This document shows positions 1-9,425 of a stretch of 64,000 nucleotides of DNA, piece by piece. The stretch's first letter is position 1, and each line of letters begins with the position of its first letter. The translations under genes were made by a program, and so were the position numbers. The DNA is from Ramlibacter paludis (lineage in GTDB: Bacteria; Pseudomonadota; Gammaproteobacteria; Burkholderiales; Burkholderiaceae_C), in NCBI RefSeq assembly GCF_022012305.1, contig NZ_JAKLTM010000002.1:186001-250000 (forward strand), given 5' to 3'. Below the pieces are notes generated by a model that searched no databases, was not told where the DNA came from, and worked only from the letters and a program-made list of their open reading frames with translations.

Positions 1-667
1 GCTCAGCGTCGCACCGGGCGAACGCGTGGTGATCTGCGGGCCTTCGGGCTCGGGCAAGTCCACGCTGATCCGCTGCATCAACGGCCTGGAGGACTACCAG
101 GAAGGCAAGCTCACCGTCGCCGGCATTCCGCTGGGTGACGACGTGAAGGCGCTGGAAGCGGTGCGGCGCCAGGTCGGCATGGTCTTCCAGCAGTTCAACC
201 TGTTCCCGCACCTGACCGTGCTGGAGAACCTGACGCTGGCGCCGACCTGGGTCGGCCGCCTGCCGAAGAAGGACGCCGAGGAACGCGCCATGCAGCAGCT
301 GGAACGCGTGCGCATCGCGGAGCAGGCGCACAAGTACCCGCTGCAGCTCTCCGGCGGCCAGCAGCAGCGCGTGGCGATCGCGCGCGCCCTGTGCCTCACG
401 CCCAAGGTGATGCTGTTCGACGAGCCGACCTCCGCGCTGGACCCGGAAATGATCAAGGAAGTGCTGGACGTGATGACAGAGCTGGCCGGCCAGGGCATGA
501 CCATGCTGTGCGTGACGCACGAAATGGCCTTCGCGCGCGCCGTCGCCGATCGCGTCGTGTTCATGGACGAAGGCCAGGTGGTGGAGGAGAACACCCCGGC
601 GAACTTCTTCGAGGCGCCGGCCACCGCGCGCGGCCGCGACTTCCTCTCGAAGATCCTCGGTCACTGA
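1..667 (+). CDS. Amino-acid ABC transporter ATP-binding protein (5' partial)
   Basis: This is the ATPase of a polar amino-acid importer (GlnQ/GltL type), and it would energise uptake at the inner membrane. The frame is open from the first bases, so the true start lies outside the window. Visible motifs in order are Walker A GPSGSGKST, a Q-loop QQFNLFPH, the ABC signature LSGGQQQR, Walker B VMLFDEPTSALD and the switch His in CVTHE. The order and spacing are typical of this family, whose members are about 240 residues. Its permease and binding protein should lie to the left. The stop overlaps the stop of the convergent membrane-protein gene by 7 nt. The exact substrate cannot be read from the ATPase. 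Confidence 0.93.
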   Translation, partial: LSVAPGERVVICGPSGSGKSTLIRCINGLEDYQEGKLTVAGIPLGDDVKALEAVRRQVGMVFQQFNLFPHLTVLENLTLAPTWVGRLPKKDAEERAMQQLERVRIAEQAHKYPLQLSGGQQQRVAIARALCLTPKVMLFDEPTSALDPEMIKEVLDVMTELAGQGMTMLCVTHEMAFARAVADRVVFMDEGQVVEENTPANFFEAPATARGRDFLSKILGH

Positions 668-1554
668 GGCAGGCGCGCTCCCGCCCGGCCCGAAGCCCGG
701 TCGATCTGCTCGTAGTCCGAGATCACCTGCGCGCCCAGCAGCAGCAGGGTGGCGGCGATTTCCAGGCTGAACAGCACGACGATCGCCGTCGTCAGCGAGC
801 CGTACACCACGCTCACCTTGGACAAGGTGGCGAAGTACCAGACCAGCACGCGCCGCGAGAGCTCCCACAGCACCGCCGCCGTCACGCCGCCGACCAGGGC
901 ATGGCGCCACCAGAGACGCCCGACCGGCATCACCATGTAGATGGAGGTCAGCAGCATCACCTCGCCGGCCAGGCCCAGCAGGTACAGCAGCACGCCCGAC
1001 ACCCCTTGCAGCGACCATTGGGTCCCGAGGAACTCGATCGAGTCCTGCGCCATCGCCTGGATGCCGCCGGAGACGAAGGTCATCACCATGAGGCCGAAAC
1101 CCAGCGAGAGGATGTAGCAGTAAGGCAGCAGCGCCGAGACCAGGAAGTGCCGGCGCCGCACGGCGAAGCGGTGCAGGAAGATCACCGACATCGCCTTTTC
1201 CAGCACGGTGAAGGCGAGCGAACTGAAGAACAGCATCGTGACCAGCAGCACCCAGCCGATGTAGCTCTGGTGGTGCACGAAGTTCGCCAGTTCGCCGACG
1301 ATGGGCTTCGACTGCCCGGGCACGATCCACTCGAGGTAGCGGCCAAGCGTGGACAGCAGCTCGTTCTGGTCCACCCAGTGCGACAGCGCGATCACCACCA
1401 GGATCAGCAGCGGCACCACCGACAGCAGGGCGTAATAGGCCACCGCGCCCGCCAGCAGCAGGCCCTGGTTCTTCTTGAAGCCGCTCAGCACGCGGCGGGC
1501 AAAGGTGCCGGGATGGGCCAGCACGTAGGCGCCGGCGGGGCTCAGCATTCGCAT
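661..1554 (-). CDS. YihY/virulence factor BrkB family membrane protein
   Basis: A 297-residue inner-membrane protein of the YihY/BrkB (UPF0761) family. Its function is not firmly established; the old RNase BN label is considered wrong. After a short basic N-terminus (FKKNQGLLLAGAVAYYALLS, the family's opening signature) there are about six hydrophobic segments: near residues 25-50, 90-115, 130-160, 175-200, 210-235 and 240-270. The start is the ATG at 1554; a second in-frame ATG two codons later (1548) is equally possible. The reading frame stays open upstream into the acyl-CoA synthetase gene, but that part is a shadow and not a fusion. No Shine-Dalgarno sequence is obvious. Confidence 0.85.
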   Translation of the reverse strand: MRMLSPAGAYVLAHPGTFARRVLSGFKKNQGLLLAGAVAYYALLSVVPLLILVVIALSHWVDQNELLSTLGRYLEWIVPGQSKPIVGELANFVHHQSYIGWVLLVTMLFFSSLAFTVLEKAMSVIFLHRFAVRRRHFLVSALLPYCYILSLGFGLMVMTFVSGGIQAMAQDSIEFLGTQWSLQGVSGVLLYLLGLAGEVMLLTSIYMVMPVGRLWWRHALVGGVTAAVLWELSRRVLVWYFATLSKVSVVYGSLTTAIVVLFSLEIAATLLLLGAQVISDYEQIDRASGRAGARLPQ

Positions 1555-1589
1555 CCGGGGAGTATGCCGCCCCGGCGCGATTCCGTGGG

Positions 1590-3236
1590 CTACACGTCGA
1601 TGGCTGCCGCCGACCCTGCCTGCTTGCGCAGCTCGAACTTCTGGATCTTGCCGGTCGAGGTCTTGGGCAGTTCGCCGAACACCACGGCTTTCGGCACCTT
1701 GAAGCCGGCGAGGTGCTTCTTGCAATGGGCCACGATGTCCGCGGCCGTGACGCTGGCGCCGGGCTTCAGCTCGATGAAGGCGCAAGGCGTCTCGCCCCAT
1801 TTCGGGTCCGGCTTGGCCACCACAGCCGCGGCCAGCACTTCGGGATGCCGGTACAGCACGTCCTCGACCTCGATCGACGAGATGTTCTCGCCGCCGGAAA
1901 TGATGATGTCCTTGCTGCGGTCCTTGATCTTGATGTAGCCGTCGGGGTACTGCACCGCCAGGTCGCCGGTGTGGTACCAGCCGCCCGCGAAGGCCTCGGC
2001 CGTCGCCTTGGCGTTCTTCAGGTAGCCCTTCATCGTGATGTTGCCGCGGAACATGATCTCGCCCATCGTCTCGCCGTCCCAGGGCACCGGCTTCATCGTC
2101 TCGGGATCGATCACCTGCGCGCTGCGCTGCAGGTGGTAGCGCACGCCCTGGCGCGCGTTGAGGCGCGCGCGCTCGCCGATGTCCACGCGCTCCCAGTCGT
2201 CGTGCTTGGCGCAGGCAGTTGCCGGCCCGTAGACCTCGGTCAGGCCGTAGACGTGCGTCAGGTCGAAGCCCAGCTTCTCCATGCCCTCGATCAGCGAGGC
2301 CGGCGGCGCGGCGCCCGCCACCATCGCCTTCACGCCCTTGGGCAGGCCCTGCTTCAGGTTCTCCGGGGCGTTCACCAGCATGCCGTGCACGATCGGCGCG
2401 CCGCAGTAGTGCGTGACGCCGTACTCGCGGATCGCATCGGCCATCGCCCGCGCCTCCGCCTTGCGCAGGCAGACGTTGACGCCGGCGCGCGCCGCCACCG
2501 TCCAGGGGAAGCACCAGCCGTTGCAATGGAACATGGGCAGCGTCCAGAGGTAGACCGGATGCTTGGGCAGGTCCCATTCGAGGATGTTGGAGATGGCGTT
2601 GGTCGCGGCGCCGCGATGGTGGTAGACCACGCCCTTGGGATTGCCGGTGGTGCCGCTGGTGTAGTTCAGCGCGATGGCATCCCACTCGTCGGCGGGCAGC
2701 TGCCAGGCGAAAGCCGGGTCGCCCTGCGCAAGGAATTCCTCGTAGCTGCTGCTGCCGATGCGGCTCGCGGTACCCGTGAACAGCGCGTCCTCGGCGTCGA
2801 TCACCAGCAGCGGCCGCTGCGACTGCCGCAGCGCGATGGCCTTCTGCATCACGCCCGCGAATTCCGGATCGACGATCACCGCCTTCGCCTCGCCGTGGTC
2901 CAGCATGAAGGCAATGGCTTCCGCATCGAGCCGCGTGTTCAGCGCATTGAGCACGGCGCCGGCCATGGGCACGCCGAAATGCGCTTCCACCATGGGCGGC
3001 ACGTTCGGCAGCATGACGGCGACCGTGTCGTTCTTGACTATGCCGGCGCGTTGCAGGGCGCTGGCCAGCTGGCGGCAGCGATCGTAGGTCTGCTTCCAGG
3101 TGCGGCGCAGCGCGCCGTGGACGATGGCGGTGCGCTGCGGATACACGTCCGCGGCGCGTTCCAGGAAGGAGAGCGGCGAGAGCGGCGTGAAGTTCGCCTC
3201 GCTGCGCGGGAGGTCCTGGTCGAAGATGCTGGCCAT
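1590..3236 (-). CDS. Acyl-CoA synthetase (AMP-dependent ligase)
   Basis: A 548-residue ANL-superfamily ligase that activates a carboxylic acid as the adenylate and then as the CoA thioester. The P-loop-like YTSGTTGNPKGV lies near residue 192. The adenylation motifs YGLTEVYGP and YHTGDL follow, and the C-terminal catalytic Lys is in KTSTGKIQKFELR. Overall it resembles the medium-chain/3-methylmercaptopropionyl-CoA ligase (DmdB-like) group often annotated as acyl-CoA synthetase, but the substrate cannot be deduced. The start ATG at 3236 has a good AGGAG eight or so bases upstream. It is divergent from dnaG, with 78 bp between the two starts. Confidence 0.9.
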   Translation of the reverse strand: MASIFDQDLPRSEANFTPLSPLSFLERAADVYPQRTAIVHGALRRTWKQTYDRCRQLASALQRAGIVKNDTVAVMLPNVPPMVEAHFGVPMAGAVLNALNTRLDAEAIAFMLDHGEAKAVIVDPEFAGVMQKAIALRQSQRPLLVIDAEDALFTGTASRIGSSSYEEFLAQGDPAFAWQLPADEWDAIALNYTSGTTGNPKGVVYHHRGAATNAISNILEWDLPKHPVYLWTLPMFHCNGWCFPWTVAARAGVNVCLRKAEARAMADAIREYGVTHYCGAPIVHGMLVNAPENLKQGLPKGVKAMVAGAAPPASLIEGMEKLGFDLTHVYGLTEVYGPATACAKHDDWERVDIGERARLNARQGVRYHLQRSAQVIDPETMKPVPWDGETMGEIMFRGNITMKGYLKNAKATAEAFAGGWYHTGDLAVQYPDGYIKIKDRSKDIIISGGENISSIEVEDVLYRHPEVLAAAVVAKPDPKWGETPCAFIELKPGASVTAADIVAHCKKHLAGFKVPKAVVFGELPKTSTGKIQKFELRKQAGSAAAIDV

Positions 3237-3314
3237 GCCTTGTCTCCTGGCTGTTGTGCCGCAAAGGGTAGCCCTTTTCCGGGCAGTGCAGAATCAGGGA
3301 AGAACACCCGTCAC

Positions 3315-5174
3315 ATGGCGATCCCCCAGAATTTCATCCAGGAACTGCTTGCCCGAGCCGACGTCGTCGAGCTCGTGGGCCGGCACGTCCAGCTGAAAAA
3401 GACCGGCGCCAACTTCTCCGGCCTCTGCCCTTTCCACTCGGAGAAGTCGCCCTCCTTCACCGTGAGCCCGAGCAAGCAGTTCTATCACTGCTTCGGCTGC
3501 GGCAAGAACGGCAATGCCCTGGGCTTCCTGATCGACTATGCCGGCATGAACTTCGTCGAGGCGGTCAAGGACCTGGCCGGCCAGTACGGCATGCAGGTGC
3601 CGGAGGAAGATCGCTCGCCGGCCGAACGCGCGCGCGACGCCGAACAGAAGCAGAAACAGGCGACGCTGACCGACGTGCTGGAAAAAGCCGGCGCCGCCTA
3701 CCGCAAGCACCTGAAGAACTCGCCGCGCGCCATCGCCTATTTCAAGGGCCGGGGCGTCTCGGGCGAAGTGGCGAAGCAGTTCGGCCTGGGCTACGCGCCC
3801 GAGGGCTGGCGCAGCCTGGCCAGCGTCTTCCCGTCCTATGACGACCCGCTGCTGGCCGAAAGCGGCCTCGTGATCGTCAACGAGGAGGACGACAAGCGCT
3901 ACGACCGCTTCCGCGACCGGGTGATGTTCCCGATCCGCAACGTCAAGGGCGAGTGCATCGGCTTCGGCGGGCGCGTGCTGGGCGACGAGAAGCCCAAGTA
4001 CCTCAACTCGCCGGAAACACCGGTCTTCAGCAAGGGCCGCGAGCTCTATGGCCTGTTCGAGGCGCGCAACGCCTTGCGCGAGCACGGCTACGTGCTGGTG
4101 ACCGAGGGCTACATGGACGTGGTGGCGCTGGCGCAACTGGGTTTCCCCAACGCCGTCGCCACGCTGGGCACCGCCTGCACGCCGGACCACGTGCAGAAGC
4201 TGTTCCGCTTCACCGACAGCGTGGTCTTCAGCTTCGACGGCGACGCCGCCGGCCGCCGCGCCGCGCGCAAGGCGCTGGATGGCGCCCTGCCCTATGCCAG
4301 CGACGTGCGGTCGGTGAAGTTCCTGTTCCTGCCGCCCGAGCACGACCCGGACAGCTACATCCGCGAGCACGGCCAGGAGGCCTTCGCCCGTTTCGTGCGG
4401 CAAGCCGTCCCCCTGAGCACCTTCCTGATCGAGGCCTCCGCCGAGGGCTGCGACCTGGCCACGGCCGAAGGGCGCTCGAAGATGATCAGCAACGCCGGCC
4501 CGCTGTGGAAACTGCTGCCCGACGGCGCGCTCAAGCGCCAGCTGCTGGCCGAGATCGCCGAGCGGGCCCAGCTGGCGGTCCACGACCTGATGGAGCTGTG
4601 GGGCGTGGCGCCGCCGCCGGCCGCCGGCAAGTGGAAGCCCAGGCGCAGCAAGGACGGCGACTCGCCCTACCCGAAGCGGGCCTACGGCGCGGGGCCGCGG
4701 CAGACCGTCAAGCCCAAGTCCATCGCCCTGGCGGAGCTGATCGCCCGCGGCGTGCTGCGCAATTCGGAGGCCTGGGGTTTGTTTTCGCACGAAGACCACC
4801 ACCTGCTCTGTGAGCTGCAGCCGCCGCTCGGCGACCTGTTCTCCTGGGTCGACGCCCGCTTCCACGAGCACGGCGGCGAACCCTGGGCGGTGCTGCAGCT
4901 GGGGGTGGAAGGCCAGCCCTTCGCCGAGCTGGCCAACCGCCTGATCGGCCTGGACAACATGCAGCCGCACGGCAGAGCCATTGAAGTCGAGGACGTGGGC
5001 GACGCCGATTTGCGGCGGGCCATGACCGACATCCACCTGGACGCGGTCACGGAGGAGATGAAGGAAGTCGCCAGGCTGCCCCTGACCGATCCGGGCCGGA
5101 TGGAGCGCCTTTACGCCCTGACGCGGCGGCAAATGGCGCTGCAGGAACATAAAAAAGCCGTCCCCAAGGCTTGA
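3315..5174 (+). CDS. dnaG: DNA primase
   Basis: DnaG, 619 residues, makes RNA primers at the replication fork. The N-terminal CHC2 zinc finger is complete (C38, H41, C59, C62). The Toprim catalytic core carries the invariant Glu in VTEGYMDVV (about residue 264) and the metal-binding DGD in FSFDGDAAGRRAA (about 306). The C-terminal region should bind DnaB. The ATG at 3315 was chosen because the conserved N-terminus MAIPQNFIQELLARADVVEL starts there; AGGGAAGA lies about 12 nt upstream. The large open frame upstream of it is antisense to the ligase gene. It is followed directly by rpoD, as in many proteobacteria, but rpsU is not in front of it. Confidence 0.97.
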   Translation: MAIPQNFIQELLARADVVELVGRHVQLKKTGANFSGLCPFHSEKSPSFTVSPSKQFYHCFGCGKNGNALGFLIDYAGMNFVEAVKDLAGQYGMQVPEEDRSPAERARDAEQKQKQATLTDVLEKAGAAYRKHLKNSPRAIAYFKGRGVSGEVAKQFGLGYAPEGWRSLASVFPSYDDPLLAESGLVIVNEEDDKRYDRFRDRVMFPIRNVKGECIGFGGRVLGDEKPKYLNSPETPVFSKGRELYGLFEARNALREHGYVLVTEGYMDVVALAQLGFPNAVATLGTACTPDHVQKLFRFTDSVVFSFDGDAAGRRAARKALDGALPYASDVRSVKFLFLPPEHDPDSYIREHGQEAFARFVRQAVPLSTFLIEASAEGCDLATAEGRSKMISNAGPLWKLLPDGALKRQLLAEIAERAQLAVHDLMELWGVAPPPAAGKWKPRRSKDGDSPYPKRAYGAGPRQTVKPKSIALAELIARGVLRNSEAWGLFSHEDHHLLCELQPPLGDLFSWVDARFHEHGGEPWAVLQLGVEGQPFAELANRLIGLDNMQPHGRAIEVEDVGDADLRRAMTDIHLDAVTEEMKEVARLPLTDPGRMERLYALTRRQMALQEHKKAVPKA

Positions 5175-5196
5175 AATTGCAGAACAATCCTATAAT
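5171..5196 (+). promoter_or_regulatory. Candidate promoter for rpoD
   Basis: A perfect TATAAT (5191-5196) sits just after the dnaG stop. TTGAAA (5171-5176) overlaps the end of dnaG but is only 14 nt away, shorter than the usual 16-18, so the -35 assignment is doubtful. A start near 5203 would give a leader of about 210 nt before the rpoD ATG. I see no other gene in the 237-bp gap. Confidence 0.45.
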
Positions 5197-5411
5197 GTAG
5201 GGTTGCGGCAAGAGCGACAGCAGCACCTCCGGACCGGCCAGCCGTGCACATTGCGCGGCGCCCCCTAGCGGGCCCAGGCCAAATTACCGCAAGGGCTGCA
5301 CCCCAAATGTTCGCCCACCCATCTTGCCCCTGATGGCCATCGCCGGCCACTTCTGCACCCGCGCCGGGTTCGTGGCGCTTTTGTGTTCCTGCCGTTTTTG
5401 TCCGAGGTTCT

Positions 5412-7805
5412 ATGCCCGCTCAGAAGCCTGCGAAGGCCATTGTCACGAAACCTGCCGGAAAGAAACCGGTCAAAGCCTCAGCGCCGCCCGCGAAACCCGC
5501 CAAGGCCCCGTTGAAGGTCGTGAAGAACGACAGCAGTGCCCCGTCCCGAGTCCCCGCCGCAACGAAAGTAACCAAGCCCGTGCCCGCCACCAAGTCTCCC
5601 GCCAAGGCCGAAAAGGCCTCCGCCAAGGAAGAAACGAAGAAGCCCGCCAAGTCGGCCGCTGCCGCCGTCGAAGAAGTCGTCAAGAAGAAGCCCGGCCGCC
5701 CGCCCAAGGCCGCCTCCGCCGATGCCGACACGGGCAAGGCCACCACCGGCGCCAAGCGCGGCCGCAAGCCCAAGAACGCCGAAGCCGCCGGTGCCAAGCC
5801 GGGCGGTGAGGACGTCGACCTCGCCGACATCGAAGCCGAATTCGCCGACAGCGAACCGGTGGCCGAGGCGGTGACCGAGAAGGTCAAGCCGCTGCGCATG
5901 AAGATCAGCAAGGCGAAGGAACGCGCCTTGATGAAGGAATTCGGCCTGGACGAGACCGTCCTGACCGAAGAGGAAATGCTCAAGCGCCGCCAGCGCCTGA
6001 AGACCCTGATCACGCTGGGCAAGACGCGCGGCTACCTCACGCACGCCGAGATCTCCGACCACCTGCCGGACAAGCTGGTCGACGCCGAGACCCTCGAAGT
6101 CGTGGTCACCATGCTGAACGACCTCGGCGTGGCGGTGTACGAGCAGACGCCCGACGCCGAGATGCTGCTGCTGAACAACACGACGCCCACGGCAGCGACG
6201 GCGGAGGAAGCGGAAGAAGAAGCGGAAGCCGCCCTGTCCACCGTGGACAGCGAATTCGGCCGCACCACCGACCCCGTGCGCATGTACATGCGCGAGATGG
6301 GCACGGTCGAACTGCTGACGCGTGAAGGCGAAATCGAGATCGCCAAGCGCATCGAAGGCGGCCTGATGGCGATGATGGAGGCCATCTCGGCCTCGCCCGC
6401 CACCATTGCCGAGATCCTGCGCCTGGCCGCGGAGATCCGCGAAGGCAAGATCGTCATCTCCACCGTGGTGGACGGCTTCTCCAACCCGAACGAAGCCGAC
6501 GACTACGTCGCGGAAGAAGACTTCGACGAGTTCGACGCCGACGACGACGACGACGGCTCGGGTGGCTCCAAGGCCCTGACCAAGAAGCTGGAAGAGCTGA
6601 AGGCGCAGGCGCTGGAACGCTTCGACCGCATCGCCGGCCTGTTCGAGAAGGTGCACAAGGCCTACGACAAGGAAGGCTGGGGCACGCCCGCGTACCACAA
6701 GGCGCAGCACGCCCTGTCCGAGGAGCTGATGACCATCCGCTTCACGGCCAAGACCATCGAGAAGCTGTGCGACATGGTGCGCGGACAGGTCGACGACGTG
6801 CGCAAGAAGGAGCGCGAGCTGCGCCGCATCATCGTCGACAAGTGCGGCATGCCGCAGGAAACCTTCGTCAAGGACTTCCCGCCCAACCTGCTGAACCTGA
6901 AGTGGGTGGAGAAGCAGGCCGCCGCCGGCAAGCCCTGGAGCACCATCATCGCCCGCAACGTGCCGGCGATCCAGGAACTGCAGCAGAAGCTGGCCGACCT
7001 GCAGTCGCGCGTGGTCGTGCCGCTGACCGAGCTGAAGGAAATCAACAAGCGCATGAACGAGGGCGAGGCCTCGTCGCGCGACGCGAAGAAGGAAATGATC
7101 GAGGCCAACCTGCGCCTCGTGATCTCCATCGCCAAGAAGTACACCAACCGCGGCCTGCAGTTCCTGGACCTGATCCAGGAAGGCAACATCGGCCTGATGA
7201 AGGCGGTGGACAAGTTCGAATACCGCCGCGGCTACAAGTTCTCGACCTATGCCACCTGGTGGATCCGCCAGGCCATCACGCGCTCGATCGCGGACCAGGC
7301 CCGCACGATCCGCATCCCGGTGCACATGATCGAGACCATCAACAAGATGAACCGCATCTCGCGCCAGCACCTGCAGGAGTTCGGCTTCGAGCCGGACGCC
7401 AGCATCCTGGCGGCCAAGATGGAGATCCCGGAAGACAAGATCCGCAAGATCATGAAGATCGCGAAAGAGCCGATCTCCATGGAGACGCCGATCGGCGACG
7501 ACGACGATTCCCACCTGGGCGATTTCATCGAGGACACCGGCAACACCGCGCCGATCGAAGCCGCCATGCAGGCCGGCCTGCGCGACGTGGTGAAGGACAT
7601 CCTCGACTCGCTCACGCCGCGCGAAGCCAAGGTGCTGCGCATGCGCTTCGGCATCGAGATGAGCACGGACCACACGCTGGAGGAAGTCGGCAAGCAGTTC
7701 GACGTCACCCGCGAGCGGATCCGCCAGATCGAGGCGAAGGCGCTGCGCAAGCTGAAGCATCCGTCGCGTTCGGACAAGCTGCGGTCGTTCATCGACACGC
7801 TGTAA
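5412..7805 (+). CDS. rpoD: RNA polymerase primary sigma factor RpoD (sigma-70)
   Basis: The housekeeping sigma factor, 797 residues. About 150 N-terminal residues are low-complexity Lys/Ala/Pro repeats, an extension seen in Burkholderiales RpoD. Region 1.1 follows (from about residue 170), then region 1.2 ([21 protein letters not shown]), an acidic non-conserved region with a run of Asp, region 2 ([28 protein letters not shown] and [18 protein letters not shown]), region 3, and region 4 with the helix-turn-helix [20 protein letters not shown]. The ATG at 5412 opens the repeat region. The gene sits downstream of dnaG, has its own candidate promoter and ends at a strong terminator. Confidence 0.98.
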   Translation: MPAQKPAKAIVTKPAGKKPVKASAPPAKPAKAPLKVVKNDSSAPSRVPAATKVTKPVPATKSPAKAEKASAKEETKKPAKSAAAAVEEVVKKKPGRPPKAASADADTGKATTGAKRGRKPKNAEAAGAKPGGEDVDLADIEAEFADSEPVAEAVTEKVKPLRMKISKAKERALMKEFGLDETVLTEEEMLKRRQRLKTLITLGKTRGYLTHAEISDHLPDKLVDAETLEVVVTMLNDLGVAVYEQTPDAEMLLLNNTTPTAATAEEAEEEAEAALSTVDSEFGRTTDPVRMYMREMGTVELLTREGEIEIAKRIEGGLMAMMEAISASPATIAEILRLAAEIREGKIVISTVVDGFSNPNEADDYVAEEDFDEFDADDDDDGSGGSKALTKKLEELKAQALERFDRIAGLFEKVHKAYDKEGWGTPAYHKAQHALSEELMTIRFTAKTIEKLCDMVRGQVDDVRKKERELRRIIVDKCGMPQETFVKDFPPNLLNLKWVEKQAAAGKPWSTIIARNVPAIQELQQKLADLQSRVVVPLTELKEINKRMNEGEASSRDAKKEMIEANLRLVISIAKKYTNRGLQFLDLIQEGNIGLMKAVDKFEYRRGYKFSTYATWWIRQAITRSIADQARTIRIPVHMIETINKMNRISRQHLQEFGFEPDASILAAKMEIPEDKIRKIMKIAKEPISMETPIGDDDDSHLGDFIEDTGNTAPIEAAMQAGLRDVVKDILDSLTPREAKVLRMRFGIEMSTDHTLEEVGKQFDVTRERIRQIEAKALRKLKHPSRSDKLRSFIDTL

Positions 7806-7810
7806 GAACA

Positions 7811-7833
7811 AGGGCCCTGCGGGGCCCTTTTTT
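7811..7833 (+). terminator. Rho-independent terminator of rpoD
   Basis: A perfect 7-bp stem AGGGCCC/GGGCCCT with a TGCG loop is followed at once by a T run (7828-7833). It begins 5 nt after the rpoD stop codon. Confidence 0.93.
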
Positions 7834-7915
7834 CATCCCGGCAAGCGAGGGTTAACGATTCCCCTGACCGGAAGCTGACCTTCCTAGAATGGCCGCGACC
7901 CCGGAGGAGACATCC

Positions 7916-8899
7916 ATGCCGAATCGCCGCCACGTCCTTTCTTCCGCCGCCGCCCTGGGCGCGGCTGCCGTCGTCCCCGGCCTTGCGCGCGCGCAAGGCG
8001 CCTGGCCCAACCGGCCGGTCACCGTCATCTGCCCCTGGGGCGCGGGCGGCGGCACCGATGCCACGGTGCGCATCATCGCCAACCTGCTGGAGAAAGACCT
8101 CGGCCAGCCCTTCAACGTGGTGAACCGCACCGGCGGCTCCGGCGTCGTCGGCCACTCGGCCATCGCGACCGCGCCGCCCGACGGCTACACGCTGGGCATG
8201 CTGACAGTCGAGATCGCCATGATGCACTGGCAGAAGCTCACCGAGCTCAACCCCACCAGCTACACGCCGCTGGCCCTGATGAACGAAGACCCGCCGGGCG
8301 TCACCGTCAGCGGGTCGGCGCCCTACCAGAACGTCAAGGCACTGGCCGACGCCATCAAGGCCTCGCCCGCGGGCAAGTTCAAGGCTTCGGGCACCGGGCA
8401 AGGCGGCATCTGGCACCTGGCCCTGGTGGGCTGGCTGCAGGCCATGGGCCTCAAGCCGAACCACGTGGCCTGGGTGCCCTCCAACGGCGCCGGTCCGGCC
8501 ATGCAGGACCTGGCCGCCAACGGGCTGGACCTGGTCACCTGTTCGCTGCCCGAGTCGCGCGCGCTGGTCGAGGCCGGCAAGGCGCGCTCGCTGGCGATCA
8601 TGGCCAACGAGCGCAATCCCGCCTTTGCCAACGTGCCCACGCTGAAGGAATCGATGGGGGTCGACTACTCCGTCGGCGCCTGGCGCGGCATCGCCGGTCC
8701 CAAGGGCCTGCCCGCGGACGTCACGGCCAAGCTGGTCACCGCGCTCAAGAAGGCCAACGACTCCAAGGAGTTCCGCGACTTCATGGCCAACCGCGGCTTC
8801 GGCGTCAAATGGGCCGACCCCGCCGGCTTCACCAGCTTCATGGCGGCGTCCGATGCCGCGATGGGCGCGGCGATGAAGTCCGCCGGCCTGGTGACCTGA
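7916..8899 (+). CDS. Bug-family tripartite tricarboxylate transporter receptor
   Basis: A periplasmic solute-binding protein of the Bug/TctC family, 327 residues. It binds a small carboxylate and presents it to the TctA/TctB pair encoded next. The N-terminus MPNRRHVLSSAAALGAAAVV has a twin-Arg-like motif and a hydrophobic stretch ending in ARAQG, so Tat or Sec export is likely. Family signatures present are WPNRPVTVICPWGAGGGTDA, the loop NRTGGSGVVGH and PDGYTLGM. The ATG at 7916 is preferred over 7889 because GGAGGAGA lies 5 nt ahead of it. It begins a three-gene operon: 4 nt to tctB, and tctB/tctA overlap by 4 nt. Confidence 0.93.
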   Translation: MPNRRHVLSSAAALGAAAVVPGLARAQGAWPNRPVTVICPWGAGGGTDATVRIIANLLEKDLGQPFNVVNRTGGSGVVGHSAIATAPPDGYTLGMLTVEIAMMHWQKLTELNPTSYTPLALMNEDPPGVTVSGSAPYQNVKALADAIKASPAGKFKASGTGQGGIWHLALVGWLQAMGLKPNHVAWVPSNGAGPAMQDLAANGLDLVTCSLPESRALVEAGKARSLAIMANERNPAFANVPTLKESMGVDYSVGAWRGIAGPKGLPADVTAKLVTALKKANDSKEFRDFMANRGFGVKWADPAGFTSFMAASDAAMGAAMKSAGLVT

Positions 8900-8903
8900 A
8901 CCC

Positions 8904-9425
8904 GTGAAGGTCTCCGACCGGGTCACCGGTGCCATGCTGGTCGCCCTGGGCGGAGCCGCGTACTGGGGCGGCTCGCTGCTGCCGCCGGTGCCGGGGCAGC
9001 AGGTCGGCCCCAACGTCTTTCCGATGGTCATAGGCGCGGCCCTCGTGGCCTGCGGCGTGCTGATCATGGTGGGCGTCGGACGCAGCTTCGAGGAAGACGA
9101 AAAGATCGTCACCTCCGCGAGCGGCGCGGTGGCGGACGAGGAGGCGGTCGAAGCCGCGCAAGGACGCATGGCCACCTTCCTGCGCGGCGGCTGGAAGATC
9201 CTGCTGCCGCCGGCGGCGCTCTTCTTCTACTACTTCGCCTCGGAGCGCCTGGGCTTCTGGATCACGGCTTCGCTGATGGTTTTCGCCCTTGCCTGGAGCC
9301 AGGGCGCGAAAGTCAAATGGGCGCTGGGCCTCGCCGTCGTGGCCCCGGCGCTCGTGCACCTCACCTTCTACAAGCTGCTGCGCGTGCCGCTTCCGCCGGG
9401 GCTCCTCGCCTTCCCCTGGGCATGA
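8904..9425 (+). CDS. tctB: Tripartite tricarboxylate transporter small subunit TctB
   Basis: The small membrane subunit (173 residues) of the tripartite carboxylate importer. It starts with GTG at 8904, 4 nt after the receptor gene. The family opening RVTGAMLVALGGAAYW and the loop VGPNVFPMVIGAAL are present, with about four hydrophobic segments: near residues 8-25, 35-55, 95-115 and 120-160. A 40-residue hydrophilic loop separates segments 2 and 3. Its stop overlaps the tctA start (ATGA), which suggests translational coupling. The partners are the Bug receptor upstream and TctA downstream; the substrate is unknown. Confidence 0.9.
   Translation: MKVSDRVTGAMLVALGGAAYWGGSLLPPVPGQQVGPNVFPMVIGAALVACGVLIMVGVGRSFEEDEKIVTSASGAVADEEAVEAAQGRMATFLRGGWKILLPPAALFFYYFASERLGFWITASLMVFALAWSQGAKVKWALGLAVVAPALVHLTFYKLLRVPLPPGLLAFPWA

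Noticed and set aside
661..3264. Possible fusion of the ligase region with the YihY protein in one frame
   Set aside because: The upstream part of that frame is out of register with the ligase and has no domain; both genes have their own starts.
5420..5800. Repeat array in the rpoD start region considered as a tandem repeat locus
   Set aside because: It encodes the Lys/Ala/Pro-rich RpoD extension and has no regular period in the DNA.
5478..7811. Long minus-strand open frame opposite rpoD (777 codons)
   Set aside because: It is a GC-driven shadow of rpoD: low-complexity Leu/Ala/His/Asp composition and no recognisable domain.
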